From: Frankiales bacterium
GTDB taxonomy: Bacteria > Actinomycetota > Actinomycetes > Mycobacteriales > Jatrophihabitantaceae
Assembly (NCBI GenBank): GCA_025963265.1
Contig: JAOPUY010000222.1
Location: 1 to 9,243, forward strand
Reading direction: 5' to 3'
DNA length: 9,243 nt
Position numbers and translations under genes: made by a program. The notes beneath the pieces are model-generated. The model did not search any database, was not told where the DNA came from, and saw only the letters and a list, made by a program, of their open reading frames with translations. Shown here piece after piece: positions 1-8,202 of the stretch (its first letter is position 1; every line of letters begins with the position of its first letter).

Positions 1-1208
1 GACGCGCCCGCGGTGTCCGGGATCGACCGCGGAAGCACCGTGAGCGCCGTGGAGGAAAAGTGCGAGTGCACCCGGTCATCGGTCGGATCCTGCGCCGGGT
101 CGGAGTGCACGGTGAGGTGGTTGTACAGCGTGTCGCGCTGCGCCGGCACCCGACCGGCCGAGCGGATCAGCTCGATCAGCTCGGTGCGGTTGGACCGGTG
201 CCGAGCACCGGCCGAGGACACGACGTTCTCCTCGAGCATGACCGAGCCGAGGTCGTCGGCCCCGAAGTGCAGCGTCAGCTGGCCGATGTCCTTGCCGGTG
301 GTGAGCCAGGATCCCTGCAGGTGGTTCACGGTGTCGAAGAAGAGCCGGGCCAGCGCGACCATCCGCAGATACTCCAACGACGTCGCCTGGGTCCGCCCCT
401 TGAGGTGGTTGTTCTCCGCTTGGTAGGTCCAGGGGATGAAGGAGCGGAATCCCCCAGTGCGGTCTTGCACCTCGCGGATCATGGCCAGGTGCTCGACGCG
501 CTCGGCGTTGGTCTCACCGGTGCCCATCATGAACGTCGCCGTCGACTCCAGGCCGAGGCCGTGCGCCGTCTCCATCACCGACAGCCAGGTCTCGCCCGAC
601 TCTTTCAGCGGCGCGATCGCGGTGCGCGGACGGGACACCAGGATCTCCGCTCCGGCTCCGGCGAATGAGTCCAGGCCAGCCGTCTTGAGCCGCGAGATGA
701 CCTCGCTGTGCGGCAGGCCGGACGTCTTGCCGATGTGCACCACCTCGGACGCGCCCAGCGAGTGCAGCGTGAGCGACGGGTACTCGCGTTTGATGTCGGC
801 GAAGATCGCCTCGTACCACTCCATGCCCAGCTCGGGCGAGTGACCGCCCTGCAGCATGATCTGGGTGGCGCCGAGGTCGACGGCCTCCCCGCAGCGGCGC
901 AGGATCTCCTCGTTGCTGTGCGTCCAGCCCTCGGCGTGGTTGGGCGAGCGATAAAACGCGCAGAACTTGCAGGCCGTCAGGCAGACGTTGGTGTAGTTGA
1001 TGTTGCGGTCGATGATGTAGGTCGCGACGTTGACCGAGTCGCCGGCGAACCGGCGGCGGCGAACGGTGTCGGCGGCCTCGCCGAGCGCGTGCAGCGGCGC
1101 GTCGGTGTAGAGGAGCAGCGCCTCTTCCTTGCTGATCCGGCCGCCGTCAGCGGCGTGGGCGAGCAGGCGGGTCAGCTCGGTGGACACGGAACTGCGATCA
1201 GCGGTCAC
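1..1208 (-). CDS. mqnC: Cyclic dehypoxanthinyl futalosine synthase MqnC (3' end outside window)
   Basis: Radical SAM enzyme of the futalosine route to menaquinone; it cyclises dehypoxanthinylfutalosine to the spiro compound later cleaved by MqnD. The frame is open from GTG at 1208 to the left edge (402 codons visible, no stop). The [4Fe-4S] motif Cx3Cx2C is seen as NVCLTACKFC, with Cys76, Cys80 and Cys83. It is followed by MqnC-like stretches such as IMLQGGHSPELG, SLGASEVVHI, FMMGTGET and GGFRSFIPWTYQ; the last two help separate MqnC from MqnE. Members are about 370-400 residues, so only a few residues plus the stop should be missing. The GTG start shares four bases with the stop of the upstream hydrolase (GTGA), which implies translational coupling, and no clear Shine-Dalgarno is needed. 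It is likely co-transcribed with mqnA. The family call is firm; the start is inferred. Confidence 0.93.
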   Translation of the reverse strand, partial: MTADRSSVSTELTRLLAHAADGGRISKEEALLLYTDAPLHALGEAADTVRRRRFAGDSVNVATYIIDRNINYTNVCLTACKFCAFYRSPNHAEGWTHSNEEILRRCGEAVDLGATQIMLQGGHSPELGMEWYEAIFADIKREYPSLTLHSLGASEVVHIGKTSGLPHSEVISRLKTAGLDSFAGAGAEILVSRPRTAIAPLKESGETWLSVMETAHGLGLESTATFMMGTGETNAERVEHLAMIREVQDRTGGFRSFIPWTYQAENNHLKGRTQATSLEYLRMVALARLFFDTVNHLQGSWLTTGKDIGQLTLHFGADDLGSVMLEENVVSSAGARHRSNRTELIELIRSAGRVPAQRDTLYNHLTVHSDPAQDPTDDRVHSHFSSTALTVLPRSIPDTAGA

Positions 1209-2227
1209 GGGTACAAGGGTAACGGGCGCTCGGGCGGCGCCTCGGTCGTCCCGCCGCCGGCCAGCAACTCGTGCAGATCCTCCGCGGCCTGACCGGCCGC
1301 GCCGTCGGCGACCGCCGAGACCCCACCGAGCCCGAAGTAGGAGTGGTTCAGCGTCGGCCACTCCCGGCTGATGACCCGCACGCCCGCTCGGCGCAGCGCG
1401 TCGGCGTAAAAGTTGCCCTCGGTCCGCAGGATGTCCAGTGTCGCCGTGTGCACGACGGCTGGAGCCAGGCCGCTGAGGTCGGCCGCCCGCAAGGGCGAGA
1501 CTCGCCAGTCGGTCGACTCGGCATCGGAGACGTAGTGATGGGCGAAGTCGGCCATGCCCTGCAGCGTCAGGCCGAAGTTCACCTTGGTCGTCCGCCGCGA
1601 CATGTAGTAGTCGTTGACCTTGGGGCTGGCGTAGCGTCCGGCGACATCGGTTACCGGGTACAGCAGCAATTGGGCCGTCACCGGCCGGCCCGCGTCGCGA
1701 CGGCCGATGGCCACCGACGCGGCGAGCTGGCCGCCGGCGCTGTCGCCGGCCAGCACCAGCGAGTCTGGCTCGCCGCCCAGCTTGGCGGCGTGCTGGAATG
1801 CCCACTCCGCGGCCGCGTAGGCGTCCTCGTACGCGGCCGGGAACGGATCCTCAGGCGCGCGTCGGTACTCGACCGAGACCACCACGGCATCGGCCTGCAT
1901 GCAGATCCGGCGAGCGTGACCCAGGTGGGTGTCGACGTCGCCGACGACCCAGCCGCCGCCGTGAAAGTAGACGACAGTGGGACGCGGTCGAGCCGCCGGG
2001 CTGTCCGGCGTCGGACGGAGGATTCGCACCGGCAGCGGTCCCGCCGGGCCCGGGATCTGCTCGTTGCTCTCGGAGCCGGGGATCAGGGCGGGATTCATGT
2101 GGGCGTAGGCCTCGGAGTTGCTGGTGCGACTGTGCTCACGAGCGTCCGCCACGCTGCTCAGTTCGCCGTTGGGGCTCGTGCGCACGTGCCAGCTGGCGAC
2201 ATCGGGATCGATGATCGGCTCGGTCAT
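1205..2227 (-). CDS. Alpha/beta-hydrolase, hormone-sensitive-lipase-type esterase
   Basis: A 340-residue carboxylester hydrolase of the HSL (alpha/beta-hydrolase fold-3) family, probably cytoplasmic because no signal peptide is seen. The oxyanion-hole motif HGGG is at residues 89-92 (HGGGWVVGD). The nucleophile is Ser163 in GDSAGG (161-166). Asp265 in LDILRTEG and His295 in NHSYFG complete the triad; the His context differs slightly from the usual HGF. I start it at ATG 2227 because GAGGA (2237-2241) lies 9 nt upstream. Another in-frame ATG at 2257 would add ten residues. The gene lies 57 nt after mqnA and overlaps mqnC by 4 nt, so it appears embedded in a menaquinone operon. No known futalosine-pathway step needs an esterase, so the substrate is unknown. 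Confidence 0.9.
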   Translation of the reverse strand: MTEPIIDPDVASWHVRTSPNGELSSVADAREHSRTSNSEAYAHMNPALIPGSESNEQIPGPAGPLPVRILRPTPDSPAARPRPTVVYFHGGGWVVGDVDTHLGHARRICMQADAVVVSVEYRRAPEDPFPAAYEDAYAAAEWAFQHAAKLGGEPDSLVLAGDSAGGQLAASVAIGRRDAGRPVTAQLLLYPVTDVAGRYASPKVNDYYMSRRTTKVNFGLTLQGMADFAHHYVSDAESTDWRVSPLRAADLSGLAPAVVHTATLDILRTEGNFYADALRRAGVRVISREWPTLNHSYFGLGGVSAVADGAAGQAAEDLHELLAGGGTTEAPPERPLPLYP

Positions 2228-2236
2228 GATTCGGAT

Positions 2237-2241
2237 TCCTC
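2237..2241 (-). promoter_or_regulatory. Ribosome binding site deciding the esterase start
   Basis: GAGGA on the minus strand, 9 nt before ATG 2227. It favours this start over the in-frame ATG at 2257, which would place the same sequence inside the coding region. Confidence 0.6.
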
Positions 2242-2284
2242 TATCTTGCTGGGACATATTCGGGGCTGCGACCGGTCAGGCCGT

Positions 2285-3998
<1,714 letters not shown>

Positions 3999-4028
3999 CT
4001 CCAGGCGCAATGTGCTGCCCGGATCGGC

Positions 4029-4034
4029 TAGCGT
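4029..4034 (+). promoter_or_regulatory. Candidate -10 box for the retron RNA
   Basis: TAGCGT, followed 6 nt later by A4041. This would place the transcript start 2 nt before the first inverted-repeat arm (4043), where a retron RNA should begin. The -35 region is not recognisable. A 5-bp imperfect stem (4004-4019) in the preceding gap is too weak to call a terminator. Confidence 0.45.
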
Positions 4035-4042
4035 CGCGGTAT

Positions 4043-4058
4043 GTCGGTGAGAGTGCGG
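4043..4058 (+). repeat. Retron a1 arm of inverted repeat
   Basis: 16 nt perfectly complementary to 4178-4193. A chance 16-bp perfect inverted repeat placed exactly upstream of an RT gene is very unlikely. It begins 2 nt after the possible transcription start. Confidence 0.88.
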
Positions 4059-4177
4059 GATGACCGGATTGGCCGGTCCCGCCGGGGCTACCCCGTCGGA
4101 CGCGTTATCAGTCAGCCACTACGGCGCGCGACCAGGCCTGCGCCACGAGCAGCTGGGGACGCGCAGAGCGAGATTGG

Positions 4178-4193
4178 CCGCACTCTCACCGAC
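4178..4193 (+). repeat. Retron a2 arm of inverted repeat
   Basis: CCGCACTCTCACCGAC, the reverse complement of 4043-4058. It ends 14 nt before the RT start codon. Pairing with a1 brings the candidate priming G (about 4059) next to the 3' end of the msd template. Confidence 0.88.
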
Positions 4194-4207
4194 GAGCGCT
4201 CGACCGG

Positions 4208-5515
4208 GTGAACGGCGAACAAGCCGAGCGCCTCACGGCGGCGCTGATCAACGGTCCCTGGGCGACCCGGCCGATGCAGTTGCGTCTCGGTGCCGTGCTC
4301 GGCACGATGGCCGTCCCGATCGGGCTGGCGGAGTTGGTCGCCGAGCTGTTGGCCCGCTTCCCGAGCCGGCCCGCGCGCGACACGCTGATCGCCTTCTTGC
4401 GGGCGCAACCCGAGGTGAGCCTGGCCGCGGCGGCGCGGCCCGAGCCGCCTCAGGAGGTGGGGGTCCGACTCCATCGACCGATGGTCCCGCTGGCCACTGA
4501 AGCCGATCTGCTCCGGCTCCTCTGGCTAGACGCCGAGGAGCTGAGCTGGTTCGCCGACCGGCAGAACCGTTCGGCCCGGGCGTCCTCGGCCCAGCTCGTG
4601 CACTACCGCTATCGAGCGCAGCCGACCCGGGACTCGGTGCGGCTGCTCGAGATCCCGAAGGCTCGGCTCAAAGAGATCCAGCGTCGGCTGCGAGAGCAGA
4701 TCGTGACTCGCATCCCGCTGCACTCGGCGGCGCATGGCGGCGTGCCTGGACGTTCAGTGCGAACCTGCCTTGAACCGCATGTCGGGCGCGGGGTGGTGAT
4801 TCGCTGCGACTTGGAGGGCTTCTTCGCCGGTGTGTCCCGGCCCCGGGTCCAAGGCCTGCTCGAGGCGGTCGGGCTGGATCCGGCCGCGAGCGCGACGGTG
4901 GCGGGGCTGTGCACGACTGTGGTTCCACGCTCGGTGCGGGAGGAGTTGTTGAATCCGGCGCAGCTGGCCGGGCGCGGCGCGGCCGCACAGGCCAGGCTCT
5001 GGCGGTATCGGCGGCGGCTCGCGGTTCCGCATCTGGCCCAGGGCGCTCCGACCTCGCCCGGGCTGGCCAACGCCATCGCCTTCTCGCTCGATCACCGACT
5101 GACCAGCCTGGCCACTCGCTTCGGGCTGAAGTACACGCGCTACGTCGACGACCTGATTCTCAGCGGGCCGGCCCAGACGCCGGTCGAGCTGATCCTGGCC
5201 GCGGTTCGGCAGATCGTCCGGGACGAAGATTTCCGGCTGGCCGAGCGAAAGACGGTCATCCTGCGCGAGGGCCGTCGCCAGCAGCTGCTTGGGGCGGTGG
5301 TCAACCGCCACCCGGCCGTGCGGCGGGCCGAGCGTGACCAGCTAAAGGCCATCCTGCACAACTGCGCTCGGCACGGCGTGGAAAGTCAACTCCGAGGCGA
5401 GCCGCCGGAGGCGTTTCGGCAGCGGCTGCGAGGCCAGATCGCGTGGATTGCCTCGATGGACGAACGCCAGGGCGCGGCGCTGCTGGCCCGCTACGACCAA
5501 GTCGAATGGCGCTGA
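4208..5515 (+). CDS. Retron-type reverse transcriptase
   Basis: RNA-directed DNA polymerase of 435 residues, expected to copy the msd part of the RNA just upstream. Motifs in order: RT0/1 region about 97-165 (LLEIPKARLKEIQRRL); RT2, HGGVPGRS (176-183); RT3, CDLEGFFAGV (200-209) with catalytic Asp201; RT4, QGAPTSPGLAN (278-288); RT5, YVDD (312-315) with Asp314 and Asp315; then KTVILREGRRQQLLGAVVN (348-366), the retron-like thumb-side block. All three catalytic Asp residues are present, so it should be active. Differences from the retron consensus: the NAxxH element reads CLEPH (187-191), VTG reads LLG (360-362), and FFPSI reads FFAGV. An N-terminal extension of about 95 residues has no recognised domain. 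The start is GTG 4208, which overlaps the stop of the leader frame; the Shine-Dalgarno is weak, and ATG 4274 (Met23) is an alternative. GC content matches neighbours. The stop lies 14 bp from the end of the convergent DUF4229 gene. Confidence 0.92.
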   Translation: MNGEQAERLTAALINGPWATRPMQLRLGAVLGTMAVPIGLAELVAELLARFPSRPARDTLIAFLRAQPEVSLAAAARPEPPQEVGVRLHRPMVPLATEADLLRLLWLDAEELSWFADRQNRSARASSAQLVHYRYRAQPTRDSVRLLEIPKARLKEIQRRLREQIVTRIPLHSAAHGGVPGRSVRTCLEPHVGRGVVIRCDLEGFFAGVSRPRVQGLLEAVGLDPAASATVAGLCTTVVPRSVREELLNPAQLAGRGAAAQARLWRYRRRLAVPHLAQGAPTSPGLANAIAFSLDHRLTSLATRFGLKYTRYVDDLILSGPAQTPVELILAAVRQIVRDEDFRLAERKTVILREGRRQQLLGAVVNRHPAVRRAERDQLKAILHNCARHGVESQLRGEPPEAFRQRLRGQIAWIASMDERQGAALLARYDQVEWR

Positions 5516-5529
5516 GCTGGTCTGAGCGT

Positions 5530-5865
5530 CTACTCGTAGTCGCCGGACTGGCCGCCCGACAGCTTGTCGTCCAAGTCGTTCGTGCGGGCGCGGCGGGCAT
5601 CGATGCGCCGTTCCAAGTTCGAGGCCACCTTGGTCCGCTGCTTGCGCAACAGGACGATCGAGAGCGGCACCGACAGCACCACCGCGATCAGCCCAGCCAG
5701 CAGCGTCGGCACCTTGACCAGCCACAGCACTAGCCACAGGACGCCGAACAGTCCGAACCGCAGCAGCGTGTAGAGCCACATGGCGCCCAGCGACTGGATG
5801 GCGGTCGGGCCCGTGTCGGCGGACGTGTCCACCGCGCGGTCGGCGCTCTCGTCGCGGCTAGCCAC
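5530..5865 (-). CDS. DUF4229 small membrane protein
   Basis: A 111-residue protein with an acidic/polar N-terminus (1-25), two predicted membrane helices (about 29-50 and 53-73, separated by VKVP), then a basic cytoplasmic-looking tail (RKQRTK, RRIDARRARTND). The LLRFGLFGVLW stretch and overall layout match DUF4229, a family found in actinobacteria. Function is unknown. The GTG start at 5865 is 3 nt after the mqnE stop, so it is almost surely co-transcribed with mqnE and may be coupled to it. A role at the membrane in menaquinone synthesis is conceivable only from this context. It is convergent with the RT, with 14 bp between stops and no visible terminator hairpin, so the two transcripts may overlap. 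Confidence 0.82.
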   Translation of the reverse strand: MASRDESADRAVDTSADTGPTAIQSLGAMWLYTLLRFGLFGVLWLVLWLVKVPTLLAGLIAVVLSVPLSIVLLRKQRTKVASNLERRIDARRARTNDLDDKLSGGQSGDYE

Positions 5866-5868
5866 GGC

Positions 5869-7014
5869 TCACGCCCACACGGCCTGCGGCTGCGCCCGCC
5901 GCTCGGCCAGCGACACCGGACCCTCGTACTCGCGCAAGATCTCATAGCGGGTGTTGCGCTCTTTGGGCTGGAAGCCCGCGTCGCGGATGAGGTCGAGCAG
6001 GTTCTCCCGGGTCATCTTGTCGGGCGTCCCGAAGCCGTCCGCGTCGTGGGTGATCTTGTACTCGACGACCGAGCCGTCCATGTCGTCGGCGCCGTAGTTG
6101 AGCGCGAGCTGCGAGGTCGACAGGCCGTGCATGACCCAGAAGACCTTGACGTGCGGGAAGTTGTCCAGCATCAGCCGGGAGACCGCGAACGTCTTGAGCA
6201 CGTCGGCCGGCTGGGCCATGTTCAGGTGCGCGAGCCGGTTGTTGTCGTTGTGGAAGCGCAACGGGATGAAGACCTGAAAGCCGCCGGTCTCGTCCTGCAA
6301 CTCGCGCAGCCGCAGCACGTGGTCGACGCGGTGCCGGGGCTCCTCGATGTGGCCGTAGAGCATCGTCGCCGGGGTCTTGAGGCCCTTGGAGTGGGCCAGC
6401 CGGTGAATACGCGACCAGTCTTCCCAGTGGGTGTTGTGGTCCACGATCTGCTTGCGGACCTCCCAGTCGAAGATCTCCGCGCCGCCACCGGTCAGCGACT
6501 CCAGCCCGGCGTCGATCAGCTCGTCCAGGATGGCGTCGGCCGACAGGCCCGAGATCTCCTCGAAGTAATGCACCTCGGTGGCCGTGAACGCCTTGAGCGC
6601 GACGTCGGGCAACACCGACTTCAGCTCGCGCAGCACCCGGGGGTAGTACTTCCAGGGCAGCGTCGGGTGCAGGCCGTTGACGATGTGCAGCTCGGTGAGG
6701 CCGTCGTCCTTCATGGCCACTGCGAGCTCGACGGCCTCCTCGACGCGCATCGTGTACGCGTCCTTGGCGCCCGGCTTGCGCTCGAAGGAGCAGTAGGCGC
6801 ACGAGGCCCGGCAGACGTTGGTCAGGTTGAGGTGCCGGTTGACGTTGAAGTAGACGACATCGCCGTTCTTCCTCGTCCGGACGCCGTGCGCCTGCCCGCC
6901 GAGCCAGGCCAGGTCATCGCACTCGTAGAGGTCCACGCCGTCCTGATAGCTCAGCCGCTCTCCGGCCGCGATCTTCTCGGCCAGTTCGTCTTTGCGCGTC
7001 GCGTTCCACACCAT
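5869..7014 (-). CDS. mqnE: Aminodeoxyfutalosine synthase MqnE
   Basis: Radical SAM enzyme that adds the SAM-derived adenosyl radical to 3-enolpyruvylbenzoate (the MqnA product), giving aminodeoxyfutalosine. From ATG 7014 it has 381 residues, the usual size. The cluster motif is NVCRASCAYCSF with Cys68, Cys72 and Cys75. Typical stretches are ELHIVNGLHPTLPW (108-121), AFTATEVHYF (142-151), GLESLTGGGAEIF (170-182), YGHIEEPRHRVDH (220-232) and FIPLRFHNDNN (249-259). The frame is open upstream, but homologues begin near this Met. A TACTCT box (7021-7026) ends 6 nt before the ATG, so a leaderless mRNA is likely. It is followed directly by the DUF4229 gene and is divergent from the PaiB-like gene. 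Confidence 0.95.
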   Translation of the reverse strand: MVWNATRKDELAEKIAAGERLSYQDGVDLYECDDLAWLGGQAHGVRTRKNGDVVYFNVNRHLNLTNVCRASCAYCSFERKPGAKDAYTMRVEEAVELAVAMKDDGLTELHIVNGLHPTLPWKYYPRVLRELKSVLPDVALKAFTATEVHYFEEISGLSADAILDELIDAGLESLTGGGAEIFDWEVRKQIVDHNTHWEDWSRIHRLAHSKGLKTPATMLYGHIEEPRHRVDHVLRLRELQDETGGFQVFIPLRFHNDNNRLAHLNMAQPADVLKTFAVSRLMLDNFPHVKVFWVMHGLSTSQLALNYGADDMDGSVVEYKITHDADGFGTPDKMTRENLLDLIRDAGFQPKERNTRYEILREYEGPVSLAERRAQPQAVWA

Positions 7015-7020
7015 GCCTTT

Positions 7021-7026
7021 AGAGTA
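7021..7026 (-). promoter_or_regulatory. Candidate -10 box for a leaderless mqnE transcript
   Basis: TACTCT on the minus strand, 6 nt before ATG 7014. The 48-bp divergent gap also contains two TGCCAC copies (7039-7044 and 7048-7053, 9-bp period) upstream of this box. No clear -35 is seen. Confidence 0.42.
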
Positions 7027-7062
7027 CGTCGGCGAATTTGCCACGTCTGCCACCCTGAACTC

Positions 7063-7704
7063 ATGTATGTCCCCGACCACTTCGCGGCCGAGCCGGCTGA
7101 TATCGCGACCCTGCTCGCCTCGGGTGGGCTCGCCCAGCTGATTACCCCGACCGCCGACGGGCTGGTCGCGACCCCGTTGCCGCTGCTGTATGACCACGAC
7201 CGGCACGCGCTGCTCGGGCACGTGGCGCGCACGAACGAGCATTGGCAGGCGGCCGCGCGCGCGACCGGTGACTCGCTGGCCATTCTGAGCGGCCCCGACG
7301 CCTACATCTCACCGTCGTTCTACCCGAGCAAACGAGAGCACGGCCGGGTCGTGCCGACCTGGAACTACCTGACCGCCCACGTGCACGGGCGGCTGGTCGC
7401 GCATGAGGACCCGGAGTGGTTGCGGGCGCTGGTCACGCGGCTCACCACTCAGCACGAGGCGTCCTTCTCAGCACCCTGGGCCGTGTCCGACGCGCCGCCG
7501 GCCTACATCGACGGACAGCTACGGGCCATCGTCGGCCTGGAACTGCCGTTGACTCGGGTCGAGGCCAAGGTCAAACTCAGCCAGAATCGCTCGGCGGCCG
7601 ATCAACGAGGGGTCATCGAGGGCCTAGCGGCCCGCGACCCGGCCGGGACCTCGGCCCGAGCTGAGACCGTGGCTGAGGCGATGGCGGAGCGGCTTAAGCC
7701 GTGA
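7063..7704 (+). CDS. PaiB-like FMN-binding split-barrel protein
   Basis: 213 residues, the size of the PaiB (FMN-binding negative transcriptional regulator) family. Strong family motifs: GHVARTNEHW (52-61), SGPDAYISPSFYPSK (76-90), VVPTWNYLTAHVHG (96-109), TTQHEA (128-133) and EAKVKLSQNRSAADQRGVIEGL (167-188). The fold is the flavin-binding split barrel related to pyridoxamine 5'-phosphate oxidases. In Bacillus, PaiB was linked to repression of sporulation and protease genes, but most homologues are uncharacterised and may be flavin enzymes. Start ATG 7063 gives the conserved MYVPDHF beginning. No Shine-Dalgarno is visible; CACCCT 6 nt upstream is a poor -10. It is divergent from mqnE, and its 3' end overlaps the VOC gene by 11 bp. 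Confidence 0.9.
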   Translation: MYVPDHFAAEPADIATLLASGGLAQLITPTADGLVATPLPLLYDHDRHALLGHVARTNEHWQAAARATGDSLAILSGPDAYISPSFYPSKREHGRVVPTWNYLTAHVHGRLVAHEDPEWLRALVTRLTTQHEASFSAPWAVSDAPPAYIDGQLRAIVGLELPLTRVEAKVKLSQNRSAADQRGVIEGLAARDPAGTSARAETVAEAMAERLKP

Positions 7705-8116
7705 TGGCCACGGTTCCGTCTTCGGCGACGCTGAAGCCGGGGTGCCAGGCGATCTCCCAGCGGTGACCGTCCGGGTCGGCGAAATAGCCGTGGTAACCGC
7801 CGAAGGACGAGTCTTGGGCGTCCTTGAGGATTTTGGCGCCGGCCGCGCGGGCCCGTTCGAGGTCGACGTCGACGTCAGCCGGGGTGGCGACCACGTAGCC
7901 GAGGCTGAAGCCGCTCTCGTTGGTGATCGCCGCGCCCACATCGGCGGCGAAGTCGAGCAGCGGGAAGAGCGCGAACAGCAGTCCGGGACCGACTTGGTAG
8001 AAGACGATCTCCTCCAAGTCGAGCGTGGGAGTCCAGCCGAGCCCGTCGCTGTAGAACGCGCGGCTGACGGCGAGGTCTTTGGCCGCGACAGTAATGATCT
8101 GGACGTTCTGCCGCAT
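7694..8116 (-). CDS. VOC (glyoxalase/bleomycin-resistance fold) protein
   Basis: 140-residue single-domain protein of the vicinal oxygen chelate superfamily. The N-terminal half shows the usual first beta-alpha-beta unit, with VQIITVAAKDLAVSRAFYSDGLGW at 5-28. The second half ends with GGYHGYFADPDGHRWEIAW (106-124), in which Glu121 is the likely metal ligand or its equivalent. The family includes lyases, dioxygenases and drug-binding proteins, so the reaction cannot be predicted. The start is ATG 8116; GGAG at 8119-8122 is only 2 nt away, closer than ideal. Its stop lies inside the end of the convergent PaiB-like gene. An 86-bp gap, with an AT-rich patch at about 8131-8160, separates it from the lrp-type gene upstream, so it probably has its own promoter. 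Confidence 0.88.
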   Translation of the reverse strand: MRQNVQIITVAAKDLAVSRAFYSDGLGWTPTLDLEEIVFYQVGPGLLFALFPLLDFAADVGAAITNESGFSLGYVVATPADVDVDLERARAAGAKILKDAQDSSFGGYHGYFADPDGHRWEIAWHPGFSVAEDGTVAITA

Positions 8117-8202
8117 GACTCCAGTGTGCGATGAATGTTTGATTAATGTGAAGCGTTTTACCGAATCGGGCGAAGAACGTGACGCAATCGCGACCGCGGC
8201 GC

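Larger units (their letters stand above)
4043..4193 (+). ncRNA. Retron msr-msd non-coding RNA
   Basis: Template and primer RNA for the adjacent reverse transcriptase, which would make branched msDNA. The ends are a perfect 16-bp inverted repeat: GTCGGTGAGAGTGCGG at 4043-4058 (a1) and its complement at 4178-4193 (a2), with one further U-G pair (4042/4194). Inside, in order: hairpin 1, GACCGG/CCGGTC with an ATTGG loop (4062-4078); hairpin 2, CGGGG/CCCCG with a CTA triloop (4083-4095), extended by three pairs beyond one mismatch (4079-4099); and a longer imperfect stem, CGCGTT.TCAGT against GCTGG.GACGCG (4101-4112 with 4152-4163, three G-U pairs and one mismatch), topped by GGCGC/GCGCC (4123-4127 with 4140-4144). 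This is the a1-msr-msd-a2 order of retrons. G4059, just after a1, is a candidate branching G by analogy with Ec86. Exact msd ends cannot be read from sequence. RT begins 15 nt after a2. Confidence 0.82.
4041..4211 (+). other. 56-codon reading frame overlapping the retron RNA (leader ORF candidate)
   Basis: Runs from ATG 4041 to TGA 4209-4211. Its stop overlaps the RT GTG (4208-4210) as GTGA, and the ATG is 6 nt after the candidate -10, so it could be translated from a leaderless mRNA and couple ribosomes into the RT. The peptide would be very basic (many Arg) and resembles no family I know. About 15 of 56 codons end in A or T (for example AGA, CTA, AGT), giving lower third-position GC than neighbouring genes. 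This argues that the stretch is constrained mainly as RNA. Treat it as a possible coupling device rather than a confirmed protein. Confidence 0.3.

Noticed and set aside
2270..2277. GACCGGTC palindrome between mqnA and the esterase, similar to retron hairpin 1
   Set aside because: It is only 8 bp in GC-rich DNA and has no second copy or regulatory context. Similarity to GACCGG/CCGGTC at 4062-4078 is probably chance.
4004..4019. Possible terminator after the IMPase gene
   Set aside because: The stem is only five pairs with a bulge and lacks a T-tract. It is too weak to call.
4043..4193. Inverted repeat as insertion-sequence ends or a phage attachment site
   Set aside because: There is no transposase or integrase between or beside the arms and no target-site duplication. 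The internal hairpins and adjacent RT fit a retron RNA instead.
4060..4500. 146-codon plus-strand frame overlapping the RNA and the RT N-terminus
   Set aside because: It is out of frame with the motif-bearing RT, has no recognisable domain, and is a GC-rich shadow frame.
4208..5515. RT as part of a group II intron or diversity-generating retroelement
   Set aside because: There is no maturase or HNH domain, no intron RNA, and no template/variable repeat pair. The upstream a1/a2 structure and the RT layout fit a retron.
6046..7062. Long N-terminal extension of the PaiB-like frame, antisense to mqnE
   Set aside because: It is an open shadow of mqnE. PaiB homologues begin at the MYVPDHF sequence at 7063.
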